Source: Flavobacteriaceae bacterium (GTDB lineage: Bacteria > Bacteroidota > Bacteroidia > Flavobacteriales > Flavobacteriaceae). Taken from it: a stretch of 5,736 nucleotides of DNA. The notes beneath the pieces are model-generated. The model saw only the letters and a program-made list of their open reading frames with translations. It ran no database searches and was not told where the DNA came from. The DNA is taken from NCBI GenBank assembly GCA_030590765.1, contig JAUVCP010000164.1, positions 1 to 5,736 of the forward strand, read 5' to 3'. The position numbers and the translations under genes are program-made. Position 1 is the first letter of the stretch, and every line of letters starts with the position of its first letter. This document shows, one piece after another, positions 1 to 5,736 of the stretch.

Positions 1-102
1 ATCATGCTATTGTCATTGAAGTTGAATAAAAAAGTTATTAATAATCTGATAATCAGTCGATAATTATCATGAAGTTGATAGAGCCAATCCGTTAGAAGAA
101 AT
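1..102. other. Left-edge stretch without a supportable gene
   Basis: All three forward frames are interrupted here (stops at 27-29, 50-52, 61-63 and 79-81). Frame 3 reads HAIVIEVE and then stops at 27-29. That could be the last residues of a gene entering from the left, but eight residues cannot establish it. Two short palindromes lie at 46-56 (CTGAT-A-ATCAG) and 59-68 (GATAATTATC). I could not find residues that extend the ComM-like relic which begins just downstream. Confidence 0.5.
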
Positions 103-240
103 ATGTGTAATACAAAAAAAATAAATAATAAAGTAGCAAGAACAATAGCGGATCTAGCAGGTGAAGACGATATTTTACCTGATCATATTGCTGAGGCCAT
201 ACAATATCGTAGTTTGGACAGAGAAGGTTGGTTGGGTTAA
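103..240 (+). pseudogene. comM: ComM/YifB Mg-chelatase-like ATPase, C-terminal relic
   Basis: The frame encodes 45 residues. From residue 10 onward it matches the extreme C-terminus of ComM/YifB AAA+ proteins: [15 protein letters not shown], then [16 protein letters not shown], then a stop. The IADL-x-G and [10 protein letters not shown] segments are hallmarks of that tail (the helical lid of the Mg-chelatase-like ATPase). Full-length family members are about 500 residues and carry an N-terminal Lon-like domain, Walker A and Walker B; none of these is present. A stop at 79-81 closes the frame upstream, and the preceding sequence is not recognisably ComM in any frame, so this is a truncated, decayed gene end rather than a frameshifted whole gene. 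The ATG at 103 is probably fortuitous, because residues 1-9 (MCNTKKINN) look unlike the family. In intact form ComM is a helicase acting on branched DNA during natural transformation. This fragment should have no such activity. An alternative is a small retained peptide gene, which I consider unlikely. Confidence 0.75.
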
Positions 241-280
241 AATTGAAATTAAAAGTGAAGTTTTTCAGAGTTAAATGTAT

Positions 281-288
281 TATTTTTG
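281..288 (+). promoter_or_regulatory. Candidate -7 promoter box for the DUF1284 gene
   Basis: TATTTTTG is an exact match to the TAnnTTTG -7 consensus known for the Bacteroidota primary sigma factor. Transcription would start near 295, giving a leader of about 25-30 nt before the ATG at 322. No clear -33 TTTG is seen at the usual distance; TTTTC at 262-266 is too close. The AT-rich background makes chance matches common. Confidence 0.35.
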
Positions 289-321
289 AGGTGTAATTAT
301 TTCTATTTCAATGGATTTAGT

Positions 322-816
322 ATGGAAAATTTAATAAGGATCAAGCCTCATCATTTTATTGATGTGATCACTTCCTTTTCTGCGAATGAATTGGTGATAA
401 AACCTCATAAGTATAATCATCATGTACATCTTGTCACAAAGAAAATTGTAGAAAATAAAGATTTAATATTGGAAATTGAACTGGGTGCAGATGATATTTG
501 CATGCCTTGTATTCATAATAATAAAGGAATTTGTGATGATATGCTCGATATTTCCAACCGACCAAAAGTGCCTTCCATGAAAAGAGAATGGAATTTGATA
601 TTAGATAAACGCTGGTGTAAAAGATTAAATTTAGAACAAGGTGAAAGAATTACAGCTTTGGACTTTTGCATTCTTTTAAAAGATAGTTCAAATAATCTTT
701 TAGAGATCTATAAAGAAAATGATAAGGAGAATACAGTTAAAAGAGAAATCAATTTAAAAATTGGCTTAAAAAAATATTTAGCTTCGAATGTCAATTATAT
801 AGAATTACTGGAATGA
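322..816 (+). CDS. DUF1284-type cysteine-containing protein (possible Fe-S or metal binder)
   Basis: This is a 164-residue soluble protein with no signal peptide or membrane segment. It resembles the DUF1284 family, which has no established function but has been suggested to bind iron-sulphur. Visible features are an N-terminal IRIKPHHFIDVI segment (residues 5-16, the family's R-x-HH region), then ELGADDICMPC (53-63), and Cys60, Cys63 and Cys71 in a C-x2-C-x7-C arrangement. These are followed by KREWNLILDKRWCKRL with Cys99, and by ALDFC with Cys116. The four to five cysteines and the paired histidines 10-11 are plausible ligands, but ligand identity is inference. The protein is somewhat longer than the roughly 130 residues usual for the family because of a Lys/Asn-rich tail after residue 120. 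I chose the ATG at 322 because the in-frame TTG at 286 lies inside a good -7 box and adds residues unlike the family. The gene stands alone, 233 nt away from the next stable start, and ends in TGA. Family assignment is fairly secure and function is unknown. Confidence 0.72.
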   Translation: MENLIRIKPHHFIDVITSFSANELVIKPHKYNHHVHLVTKKIVENKDLILEIELGADDICMPCIHNNKGICDDMLDISNRPKVPSMKREWNLILDKRWCKRLNLEQGERITALDFCILLKDSSNNLLEIYKENDKENTVKREINLKIGLKKYLASNVNYIELLE

Positions 817-842
817 CTTTATTCATTCACAATTTATTTTTT
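811..842 (+). terminator. Weak hairpin with T-rich tail after the DUF1284 gene
   Basis: A 6-bp inverted repeat (GAATGA 811-816, TCATTC 823-828) with a 6-nt loop overlaps the TGA stop codon. It is followed by a T-rich run at 834-842. The stem is short and AT-rich, so as an intrinsic terminator it is marginal. Confidence 0.25.
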
Positions 843-961
843 AATACCCATGATTCCACAAAGAACAATACTAGATAATTAATTCTATTTATGGTTTTCT
901 TAATCATTTAAAATATTGTGTTAGGAGATTAGTGATTATAATATACTTTATATAGTGTTGA

Positions 962-1088
962 TTAACTTTCTGTATATCAATAATATATAATTATTTTGTT
1001 ATTAATTTTTTTATTCTTATTGATTCATATATTTCCTGTACCTTTAGAGATTATTAATCATTTGAAATTACTTTATAAATTTTTAAAA
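962..1088 (+). promoter_or_regulatory. AT-rich leader and candidate promoters of the Tricorn-like gene
   Basis: The spacer 817-1088 holds no gene and is extremely AT-rich. Two one-mismatch versions of the Bacteroidota -7 box (TAnnTTTG) occur. One is TTATTTTG at 991-998, with TTTC at 967-970 twenty bases upstream as a weak -33. The other is TACCTTTA at 1039-1046, with TTG at 1020-1022 upstream. The second would place the transcript start some 35 nt before the ATG at 1089. I cannot choose between them from sequence. No Shine-Dalgarno sequence precedes the ATG; the leader ends in TTTTTAAAA, typical of this phylum. Confidence 0.25.
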
Positions 1089-4000
1089 ATGAAAAAATTA
1101 TTATTATTTGTAATGCTGTTTGGCTTTCATCTGAGCTTATTATTTGCTCAAAATCCTTTAATAAATCTCCCTTCCTTAAATTATGAAGGAACAAAAATTG
1201 CATTTAACTATCAGGGAGATATTTGGACAGCCAATGTGGATGGAAGCAATATAAAAAGATTAACTATTCATGAAGGTTATGATACAAAACCATTATGGAG
1301 TCAAGATGGGAAGAGCCTTGTTTTTCAAAGTAATCGTTTTGGAAATTATGATATTTTCTCGATTCCCTCTAGCGGTGGGGTTTCAAAAAGATTGACCTAT
1401 CATTCTGCAAATGACATTCTAACTGATTATATGGATGATGGAGAAATATTGTTTAATACCGGTAGAAATTTCAGACAAGTAGAGTGGGAGTATGAAATTC
1501 AAGTTATTAATGAGAAAGGAGGAACTCCTTATTTAAAAATGAATGCTTTTGGTTTTGACGCAGCTTTATCTCCTAACAAAAAATTTATTGCTTTTGTGAA
1601 AGGCCCTTGTAGAATTCAACGTGAAAATTATTATGGTTCAGCCAACAAAGATATTTGGTTATATGATATAGCAAACGATAAATATCATCAGTTAACAACC
1701 TTTGATGGGAATGATTTTTATCCTAAATGGGCTGATAATAATACAATGTATTACCAATCTTCAAAAAGTGGAAAATACAATGTGCATAAATTAAAAATAT
1801 CTGATAAAGGTTTAAAATCAGGTGCAGATGAACAAATTACTTCTTTTACAGATATGGGAATTTTTTCATTCAATATCAATAAAAAAGGCAAGAAGATCAT
1901 ATTGGTAAAGGGAGATGAGTTGTATATAGTAGATGCTGCAACAAAGAATAAAAAACAAGTAAACTTAAATCTGGAGTCTGATTATCGTTTGGATCCTGTT
2001 GTTCATAAAGTCTATTCAGGGAATATGGATGAAATAGCTCCCTCACCAAATTCAAAATATACTGCTTTTGTCATAAGAGGAGATATTTTTATTACAGAAA
2101 ACAACAAAGATAAAAGCAGATCAGTAAACTTAACAAATTCTCCTTCAAGAGACAGGATGGTGAGTTGGTTGTCAAATGAAGCATTGGTATTTATTTCTGA
2201 TAAGGAAGGTCAGAATGATATTTATTTGTTAAAATCTGCTGATCCAAAAGAAAAGAATTTGTTCAAAACATTAAAAAGAAAAGTAATACGATTGACAAAG
2301 ACTGATGTTGATGAAAGTGATCCAATTATTTCTCCTGACGGAAAAAGTATTTCTTTTATTCGCGGTAGAGGAGAATTGATCGTTTCGAATATATCTGCTA
2401 CAAATGGTTTAAGCAATGAAAGGAAGCTTTTAAACGGTTGGGATACTCCTGCTGGAGTAAGCTGGTCTCCCGATTCAAAATGGCTGGCTTATAGTCTGAG
2501 TGATCTTGATTTTAATGAAGAGGTTTATGTTCATAAAGTAGATAACAGTATGAAACCAGTTAATATTTCTATGCATCCAAAACGAGATGCCATTCCGGTT
2601 TGGAGTCAGGATGGGTCTAAACTTGGGTTTTCTTCTTCTAGAAATAATGGAGATTCAGATGTTTGGTTTGTTTGGTTGAAAAAAGAAGACTGGCAAAAAA
2701 CAAAGGAAGACTGGGATGAGGAAGATACTGATGACAAAGATGAAAAGAAAAAGGAGGATAAAAAGGAAAAAACTAAGACTATAGATCCTGTTAAAATTGA
2801 TCTGGATCAAATTTATAAAAGACAGGTGCAGATTACTTCTTATTCCGGTGGGGAATTTGTAAAAGGGTTTTCAAAAGATGGTAAGACAATCTATTACAGT
2901 ACGGGAGATGCAGGTAGAGGAAATGGAACATTTGAAGCGGATCTTTTTAAAATTAAATGGAACGGTAAAGATAAAAAGAGCCTTACCAGTAGTGATACAA
3001 AACCTCGTAATATTATTATGGATAAAGATTCTAAAAGTATTTATTACACTACAAAAGGAGGTAAATTAAACATAATTAAATTAAAAGATGATAAAAAGGA
3101 ATCCTTGCCAATAAACGCATCAATGAATATTGACTATACAGCTGAATCTAATCAAATATTTGAGGAAGCATGGAGAGCGATTAATGATGGTTTTTACGAT
3201 CCTAATTTCCATGGTCATGACTGGAAGGAGCTTAAAAATACATATAAACCATTAGCCATAAAAGCATCTACAAGGTTGGATTTTCAATCGATCTTTAACT
3301 GGATGTTGGGACAGGTAAATGCGAGTCATATGGGTTTACGTGGTGGAGAAGACAGGTTGGATCTTCATAAGGATAGAACCGGCTTGTTGGGGTTAACCAT
3401 CGTTCCTCTGAAATCTGGAAATGTAAAAGTGCAGTATGTAACGAAAAACATGCCAGGAGAAAGAAATGTAAGCAAAATACAGGTTGGAGATGTAATAACT
3501 GCTGTAAACGGTATTTCCTTATCGGATGGTAAGAATTTCTATAGTTTGTTTAATAATTTGAGCAATGAGAAGATCTATTTGAATATAACCGATGCTAATG
3601 GAGTTAAAAAAGAGCTTGTTATTCGTCCAAAATCATCAGATAGAAAAGAAAAGTATGAGGACTGGGTGCAGGAAAAAAAGAAATTGACCAATGATTATTC
3701 TAATGGAAAGCTTGGTTATATCCATATTCAAGGGATGAACTGGACAAGTTTTGAAGAGTTTGAGCGAGAACTTTCTGCAGCAGGATTGGGCAAAGAGGGT
3801 GTAGTTATAGATGTTAGGTTTAATGGTGGAGGATGGACAACCGATTATTTAATGGCAGTTTTAACCGTAAAGCAACATGCTTATACGGTGCCTCGTGGAG
3901 CAGCAAAAGATTTGAATGCAGAACAAAAGAAGTTTAAAAATCATTATCCTTTTAGTGAGCGACTTCCTTTAACGTCATGGACAAAACCGTCCATTGCCCT

Positions 4001-4307
4001 TTGTAATGAGTCCAGTTATTCGAATGCTGAGATCTTTTCACATGCCTACAAGAATTTAGGTATTGGATCTTTGGTTGGAATCCCAACTTTTGGTGCGGTG
4101 ATCTCTACGGGCTCTAAAAGATTGATAGATGGGTCGTCTGTACGAATGCCATTTAGGGGCTGGTATATAAAAGCTTCAGAAAACAATATGGAATTCCATG
4201 GAGCTGTACCTGATTTTATTGTTAAAAATAATCCGGATAGCAAAGCAAAAGGGGAGGATCTACAATTAAAGAAAGCTGTAAGTGAGCTTTTACAACAACT
4301 TAAATAA
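1089..4307 (+). CDS. Secreted Tricorn-like protease (peptidase family S41B)
   Basis: The product has 1072 residues, the size of archaeal Tricorn. A signal peptide occupies residues 1-20 (MKK, hydrophobic core, cleavage likely after LLFA, before QNP). There is no lipobox Cys, so a periplasmic or secreted location is inferred, whereas archaeal Tricorn is cytosolic. The first propeller-like region (about 25-310) contains TolB/PD40-type repeats, for example PLWSQDGKSLVFQSNR at 68-83. The second (about 320-675) has further repeats at 401-433, 448-481, 493-530 and 582-605, interrupted by a Lys/Glu/Asp-rich linker at 531-566. The C1 domain (about 684-760) begins with FEEAWRAINDGFYDPNFHG and contains Ser746-His747. 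A PDZ domain spans about 763-847. The C2 core (about 870-1048) has DVRFNGGG at 908-915, the nucleophile Ser978 in NESSYSNAEIF, and Glu1035 in MEFHGAVPD. These match Tricorn's Ser745, His746, Gly918, Ser965 and Glu1023, so the enzyme should be active, cutting peptides taken through the propeller channels. The position of Tricorn Asp936 is Thr933 here. I chose the ATG at 1089 over the TTG at 996 because it begins directly with the signal peptide. The gene is followed by a strong hairpin and appears to be monocistronic. Confidence 0.93.
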   Translation: MKKLLLFVMLFGFHLSLLFAQNPLINLPSLNYEGTKIAFNYQGDIWTANVDGSNIKRLTIHEGYDTKPLWSQDGKSLVFQSNRFGNYDIFSIPSSGGVSKRLTYHSANDILTDYMDDGEILFNTGRNFRQVEWEYEIQVINEKGGTPYLKMNAFGFDAALSPNKKFIAFVKGPCRIQRENYYGSANKDIWLYDIANDKYHQLTTFDGNDFYPKWADNNTMYYQSSKSGKYNVHKLKISDKGLKSGADEQITSFTDMGIFSFNINKKGKKIILVKGDELYIVDAATKNKKQVNLNLESDYRLDPVVHKVYSGNMDEIAPSPNSKYTAFVIRGDIFITENNKDKSRSVNLTNSPSRDRMVSWLSNEALVFISDKEGQNDIYLLKSADPKEKNLFKTLKRKVIRLTKTDVDESDPIISPDGKSISFIRGRGELIVSNISATNGLSNERKLLNGWDTPAGVSWSPDSKWLAYSLSDLDFNEEVYVHKVDNSMKPVNISMHPKRDAIPVWSQDGSKLGFSSSRNNGDSDVWFVWLKKEDWQKTKEDWDEEDTDDKDEKKKEDKKEKTKTIDPVKIDLDQIYKRQVQITSYSGGEFVKGFSKDGKTIYYSTGDAGRGNGTFEADLFKIKWNGKDKKSLTSSDTKPRNIIMDKDSKSIYYTTKGGKLNIIKLKDDKKESLPINASMNIDYTAESNQIFEEAWRAINDGFYDPNFHGHDWKELKNTYKPLAIKASTRLDFQSIFNWMLGQVNASHMGLRGGEDRLDLHKDRTGLLGLTIVPLKSGNVKVQYVTKNMPGERNVSKIQVGDVITAVNGISLSDGKNFYSLFNNLSNEKIYLNITDANGVKKELVIRPKSSDRKEKYEDWVQEKKKLTNDYSNGKLGYIHIQGMNWTSFEEFERELSAAGLGKEGVVIDVRFNGGGWTTDYLMAVLTVKQHAYTVPRGAAKDLNAEQKKFKNHYPFSERLPLTSWTKPSIALCNESSYSNAEIFSHAYKNLGIGSLVGIPTFGAVISTGSKRLIDGSSVRMPFRGWYIKASENNMEFHGAVPDFIVKNNPDSKAKGEDLQLKKAVSELLQQLK

Positions 4308-4350
4308 ATACTTTATATAATTGATGTAATTGTATAGATATTAAAAAGTT

Positions 4351-4388
4351 AAATATCCACTATAGAAATATTCTATAGTGGATATTTT
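4351..4388. terminator. Strong, possibly bidirectional hairpin terminator
   Basis: A perfect 17-bp inverted repeat (4351-4367 and 4371-4387, arms starting AAATATCCAC and ending GTGGATATTT) encloses a 3-nt ATA loop. It starts 43 nt after the Tricorn-like gene's stop. On the plus strand the arm runs into TTTTCTT. On the minus strand the hairpin is followed by AACTTTTT (complement of 4343-4350). It lies between convergent genes, so it may end transcripts from both sides. The minus-strand HAD gene ends 144 nt before it. Confidence 0.75.
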
Positions 4389-4408
4389 CTTATAAGTGTC
4401 ATTTTTAG

Positions 4409-4531
4409 CATGGGTTTTTGGCAATTTATAGTTTGAATATCAAGCTAGAACGCGCCAAAATAAATTTCAGCTACAACGTCATTGGAATGAATAATAGTGA
4501 AGCCTTTGAAGTATGTAAAAAAGAATTTTAG
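4409..4531 (+). pseudogene. Probable AraC-family helix-turn-helix relic
   Basis: After a stop at 4406-4408, a 40-codon open stretch without its own early ATG runs to TAG at 4529-4531. Its residues include YSLNIKLERAK and then YNVIGMNNSEAFEVCKKEF. These resemble the two conserved parts of the AraC DNA-binding domain: the helix ending in Y-x-x-N-I-R-L-E-R-A, and the second HTH segment of the form V-G-F-N-N-x-x-Y-F-x-x-x-F-K-K-E-F. About ten residues normally found between them (the first HTH, ending in S-I-x-E-I-A) are missing, and the second segment is one residue short. The fragment therefore looks like an internally deleted, decayed gene end. It ends one base before the stop codon of the convergent HAD gene. 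The match is from memory of the family pattern and is short, so a chance resemblance is possible. Confidence 0.4.
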
Positions 4532-5158
4532 TTATTGATTGATATGAACACCATATCGCGATAAATCGTTTAAAAGTTGCTCTGTACTTTTATAATGAAT
4601 TCCATTAATTCCCATTTTCTCTGCTGTTAGAATATTATCGTAGTTATCATCAATAAATACACAGTTTTCTGGTTTTAAACGATATCGATCTAATAGTGTT
4701 TTATAGATCTTTGGAAATGGTTTTCTGGTCTTTTCATCACCCGATACTATAATGCCATCAAAATGCTTAAAAAAGTCATAACGCTTAAAAGGAATATGAA
4801 AAGTTTCATGACTCCAATTGGTTAGAGCATATAATTTGTGTTTATCCTGACGCTTTAAATTATATAAAACATCTTCTGTTTCCTTTATTACTCCACCAAT
4901 CATTTCTTCCCATCTATCATAAAAAATACGAATTAATATTTCATGTTTAGGAAATTGATTAACAAGTATTTCTGTACCTTTACTTAAAGTTCTACCTGCA
5001 TCTTGTTCTATGTTCCAATCAGAGGTGCAAATGTTGTTTAAAAACCAATCTACCTTTTGTTGATCACCATTAAAAACCTTTTTGTAAACATATTCAGGAT
5101 TCCAGTCGATCAGCACTCCTCCCAAATCAAAAATGATGGTATCTATATTATTTTTCAT
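4532..5158 (-). CDS. HAD-superfamily hydrolase (subfamily IA, YihX-like)
   Basis: This 208-residue soluble protein carries the four HAD motifs. Motif I is [12 protein letters not shown] with the nucleophile Asp11. Motif II is YALTNWS with Thr113. Motif III is Lys146 in TRKPFPKIY. Motif IV is [10 protein letters not shown] with Asp170-Asp171. A helical C1 cap (about 18-95) sits between motifs I and II. Such enzymes are usually phosphatases of small phosphorylated metabolites, using an aspartyl-phosphate intermediate and Mg2+; the substrate cannot be deduced. The residue two after the nucleophile is Gly13 instead of the general-acid Asp of the DxD form, as in DLGNV/DLGGV members such as YihX, so it may be slower or differently tuned. 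Haloacid dehalogenase activity is an alternative but lacks specific support. The start codon overlaps the stop of prfB by 4 nt (ATGA), which implies co-transcription and coupled translation. No Shine-Dalgarno sequence is visible within the prfB end. The full length is normal for the family. Confidence 0.88.
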   Translation of the reverse strand: MKNNIDTIIFDLGGVLIDWNPEYVYKKVFNGDQQKVDWFLNNICTSDWNIEQDAGRTLSKGTEILVNQFPKHEILIRIFYDRWEEMIGGVIKETEDVLYNLKRQDKHKLYALTNWSHETFHIPFKRYDFFKHFDGIIVSGDEKTRKPFPKIYKTLLDRYRLKPENCVFIDDNYDNILTAEKMGINGIHYKSTEQLLNDLSRYGVHINQ

Positions 5159-5736
5159 AGTTCGTCATTTGGTTTTTCATTACTTTCCATTAAAAAGGCT
5201 TTTATAAAACCATCAATATCACCATCCATTACTGCATCAACATTACCTGTTTCAAAACCTGTTCTTACATCTTTTACCAATTTATAAGGATGCATTACAT
5301 AATTTCTTATTTGTGATCCAAAATCAATTTTCATTTTACCTGCTTCAATGGAATCTCGTTTTTCGCGTTGCTTTTGCAATTCAATTTCGTAGAGTTGAGA
5401 TTTAAGCATTTGCATGGCCTTTTCCCTGTTTTCCAATTGTGATCTGGTCTCAGAATTTACCACCATGATTCCGGAAGGTTTATGTCTTAAAATAGCTTTG
5501 GTTTCTACTTTATTTACATTTTGACCACCTGCTCCGCCCGATCTGGCAAAATCCCATGTAATATCTGCAGGATTTATTTCAATTTCAATGGTATTATCCG
5601 CTAAGGGATATACGTAAACTGAAGCAAAAGAAGTATGTCGTTTGGCATTACTGTCAAATGGAGAAATCCTTACTAATCTGTGAACTCCATTTTCACCTTT
5701 TAAATACCCAAAGGCATATTCTCCATCAATTTCAAG
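5155..5736 (-). CDS. prfB: Peptide chain release factor 2 (3' part, runs off the right edge)
   Basis: The frame is open from the right edge to TGA at 5157-5155, giving the last 193 residues of a protein normally about 365 long; the N-terminal domain lies outside the window. It contains the RF2-specific SPF tripeptide in [16 protein letters not shown] (SPF codons at about 5664-5656), which reads the second and third bases of UGA/UAA. It also has the universal GGQ in [14 protein letters not shown] (GGQ at 5529-5521), whose Gln contacts the peptidyl-tRNA ester in the ribosomal peptidyl-transferase centre and is normally methylated by PrmC. The SPF motif excludes RF1, which has PxT. The C-terminal helix region ([15 protein letters not shown] onward) is complete, and the protein ends in NDEL. 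The +1 programmed frameshift site found early in many prfB genes would be outside the window. The gene's own stop is UGA, overlapping the start of the downstream HAD gene. Confidence 0.97.
   Translation of the reverse strand, partial: LEIDGEYAFGYLKGENGVHRLVRISPFDSNAKRHTSFASVYVYPLADNTIEIEINPADITWDFARSGGAGGQNVNKVETKAILRHKPSGIMVVNSETRSQLENREKAMQMLKSQLYEIELQKQREKRDSIEAGKMKIDFGSQIRNYVMHPYKLVKDVRTGFETGNVDAVMDGDIDGFIKAFLMESNEKPNDEL

Noticed and set aside
68..121. Possible frameshifted continuation of ComM through the poly-A run at 114-121
   Set aside because: The other frame reads [18 protein letters not shown], which does not resemble the ComM segment preceding the conserved tail (typically an arginine-rich AYDRILK helix), and it is closed upstream by a stop at 50-52.
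286..321. In-frame TTG extension of the DUF1284 gene adding 12 residues
   Set aside because: The TTG lies within a TAnnTTTG promoter-like box, has no ribosome binding site, and the added residues do not look like the family N-terminus, which begins close to IRIKPHH.
996..1088. In-frame TTG extension of the Tricorn-like gene adding 31 hydrophobic residues
   Set aside because: The ATG at 1089 directly begins a textbook signal peptide with a good cleavage site. The upstream residues come from very AT-rich spacer and only look hydrophobic because of base composition.
2222..2416. Open frame on the minus strand inside the Tricorn-like gene
   Set aside because: It is fully antisense to well-conserved propeller coding sequence and has no recognisable domain.
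4046..4243. Open frame on the minus strand over the Tricorn catalytic region
   Set aside because: It mirrors codons of the conserved C2 domain and shows no protein family signal.
4554..4563. Palindrome TATCGCGATA
   Set aside because: It lies inside conserved-length HAD coding sequence near the C-terminus. A single 10-bp palindrome is expected by chance and has no associated structure.
5057..5287. Plus-strand open frame across the prfB/HAD junction
   Set aside because: It is antisense to two genes with clear catalytic motifs and is Ser/Ile-rich without a domain, consistent with a shadow frame.

Overview
The window is AT-rich DNA from what looks like a member of the Bacteroidota. The support is the low G+C content, genes with A/T-rich leaders and no clear Shine-Dalgarno sequences, a TAnnTTTG-type -7 box, and gene content (a secreted Tricorn-like protease with a Lys-rich linker, RF2, a ComM/YifB tail). 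Genus cannot be told from the sequence. No tRNA, rRNA, CRISPR array, IS element or phage gene is visible.

Layout from left to right. (1) 1-102 has no supportable gene. (2) 103-240 is the orphaned C-terminal end of a ComM/YifB Mg-chelatase-like ATPase, a gene relic. (3) 322-816 (+) encodes a small cysteine-containing DUF1284-type protein, preceded by a good Bacteroidota-like -7 box. (4) 817-1088 is an AT-rich spacer with a weak hairpin and candidate promoter elements. (5) 1089-4307 (+) encodes a 1072-residue Tricorn-family S41 serine protease with a signal peptide, two propeller-like regions, a PDZ domain and a complete catalytic tetrad. (6) 4351-4388 is a 17-bp perfect hairpin terminator. (7) 4409-4531 (+) looks like the decayed C-terminal helix-turn-helix of an AraC-family regulator. 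(8) On the minus strand, prfB (RF2; 3' part only, running off the right edge) is followed by a HAD-family hydrolase gene that overlaps it by 4 nt (ATGA), so the two are probably co-transcribed and translationally coupled. The minus-strand pair converges on the Tricorn gene, and the hairpin may stop both transcripts.

The genes do not form an obvious pathway. They are housekeeping or general-metabolism genes interspersed with two decayed gene ends. I see no convincing undescribed multi-gene system. The points most worth a second look are the two relics, the Tricorn homologue's altered specificity position and export signal, the cysteine arrangement of the DUF1284 protein, and the prfB/HAD overlap at a UGA codon that RF2 itself reads.
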